Origin: a virus | DNA: 64,000 bases | Direction: 5' to 3' (one strand) | Virus record (IMG/VR): IMGVR_UViG_3300020582_000008 | Location: 1-64,000 of that record | Shown here: positions 63,964 through 64,000 of the stretch, piece after piece | How positions within the stretch are numbered: the first letter of the stretch is position 1 | Layout of the letters: every line of letters begins with the position of its first letter | Notes under the pieces: model-generated | What the model saw: the letters and a program-made list of their open reading frames with translations, nothing else | Database searches by the model: none | What the model was told of the DNA's origin: nothing | Position numbers and translations under genes: made by a program

Positions 63964-64000
63964 AAGTCCGCAACGTCGCCACCCCCGAAGGCCGCGAACT
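63960..64000 (+). CDS. start of a further gene, cut by the window edge
   Basis: ATG 63960 overlaps the previous stop (ATGA). The visible residues VRNVATPEGRE are too few to identify. Confirms that the operon continues to the right. Confidence 0.5.
   Translation, partial: MKVRNVATPEGRE

Noticed and set aside
1-64000. CRISPR array
   Set aside because: No regularly spaced direct repeats seen; the only short tandem repeats are the three 12-bp units at 7090 and the ETKP codons.

Overview
The window is most of the genome of a temperate, short-tailed bacteriophage that infects an alphaproteobacterium. I infer a Bradyrhizobium/Rhodopseudomonas-like host. The phage part rests on a contiguous head-tail module: terminase, T7-type portal, Bbp19-like protein, scaffold, Bbp17-like major capsid, Bbp16-like cement, staple, tail tubular A and B, and lysozyme-bearing internal virion proteins. 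It most resembles Bordetella phage BPP-1, but I see no reverse transcriptase or diversity-generating cassette. The host guess rests on weaker signs: a rhizobial-style outer-membrane protein leader (ADQNPPLKAPP), an alphaproteobacterial IS1-like transposase and small genes typical of rhizobial prophages. Both window ends cut genes, so the genome continues on each side.

Layout. 0-7.7 kb (+): early and accessory genes, including DUF1937, DUF2303, two DNA methyltransferase-like genes, a DUF5131 (Gp37/Gp68) protein and a DnaD-like replication protein. 7.7-17.9 kb (+): packaging and capsid genes, with the large terminase encoded as separate ATPase and nuclease genes and a small gene between them. 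17.9-43.5 kb (+): decoration proteins with signal peptides, staple, tail tubes, internal virion proteins (one with GH24-type lysozyme, one of 2167 residues with an HESGH motif), tail fibre and pectate-lyase-like tailspike. 43.6-47.8 kb (+): lysis genes, small membrane proteins, an outer-membrane barrel-like protein and a frameshifted gene. 48-55 kb (+): DHH phosphoesterase, atypical tyrosine integrase and a run of tiny accessory genes. 55.04-58.67 kb: a 3.6-kb inserted element with IS21-like terminal repeats and a GTAC duplication, carrying an IS1-like transposase, a tRNA, a winged-helix-like protein and a trypsin-like protease; it splits a cold-shock gene. 58.7-63.6 kb (-): an early/recombination operon (HNH, DnaQ-like exonuclease, OB-fold-like protein, coiled-coil proteins) read from a promoter at 63.6 kb. 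63.7-64 kb (+): a divergent repressor/Cro-like gene whose mRNA is probably leaderless.

The most unusual signals: (1) a dispersed ~65-bp repeat that flanks three unrelated genes as inverted pairs, supplying the ribosome-binding site on one side and a shared C-terminal tail (SMAVKPxQ) plus stop codon on the other, as if it marked mobile single-gene cassettes; (2) two further dispersed motifs at gene junctions; (3) the split large terminase; (4) a Tat-signal protein whose C-terminal half is a diverged copy of the capsid C-terminal domain; (5) the 3.6-kb element. All homology statements come from reading the proteins by eye; no database was searched.
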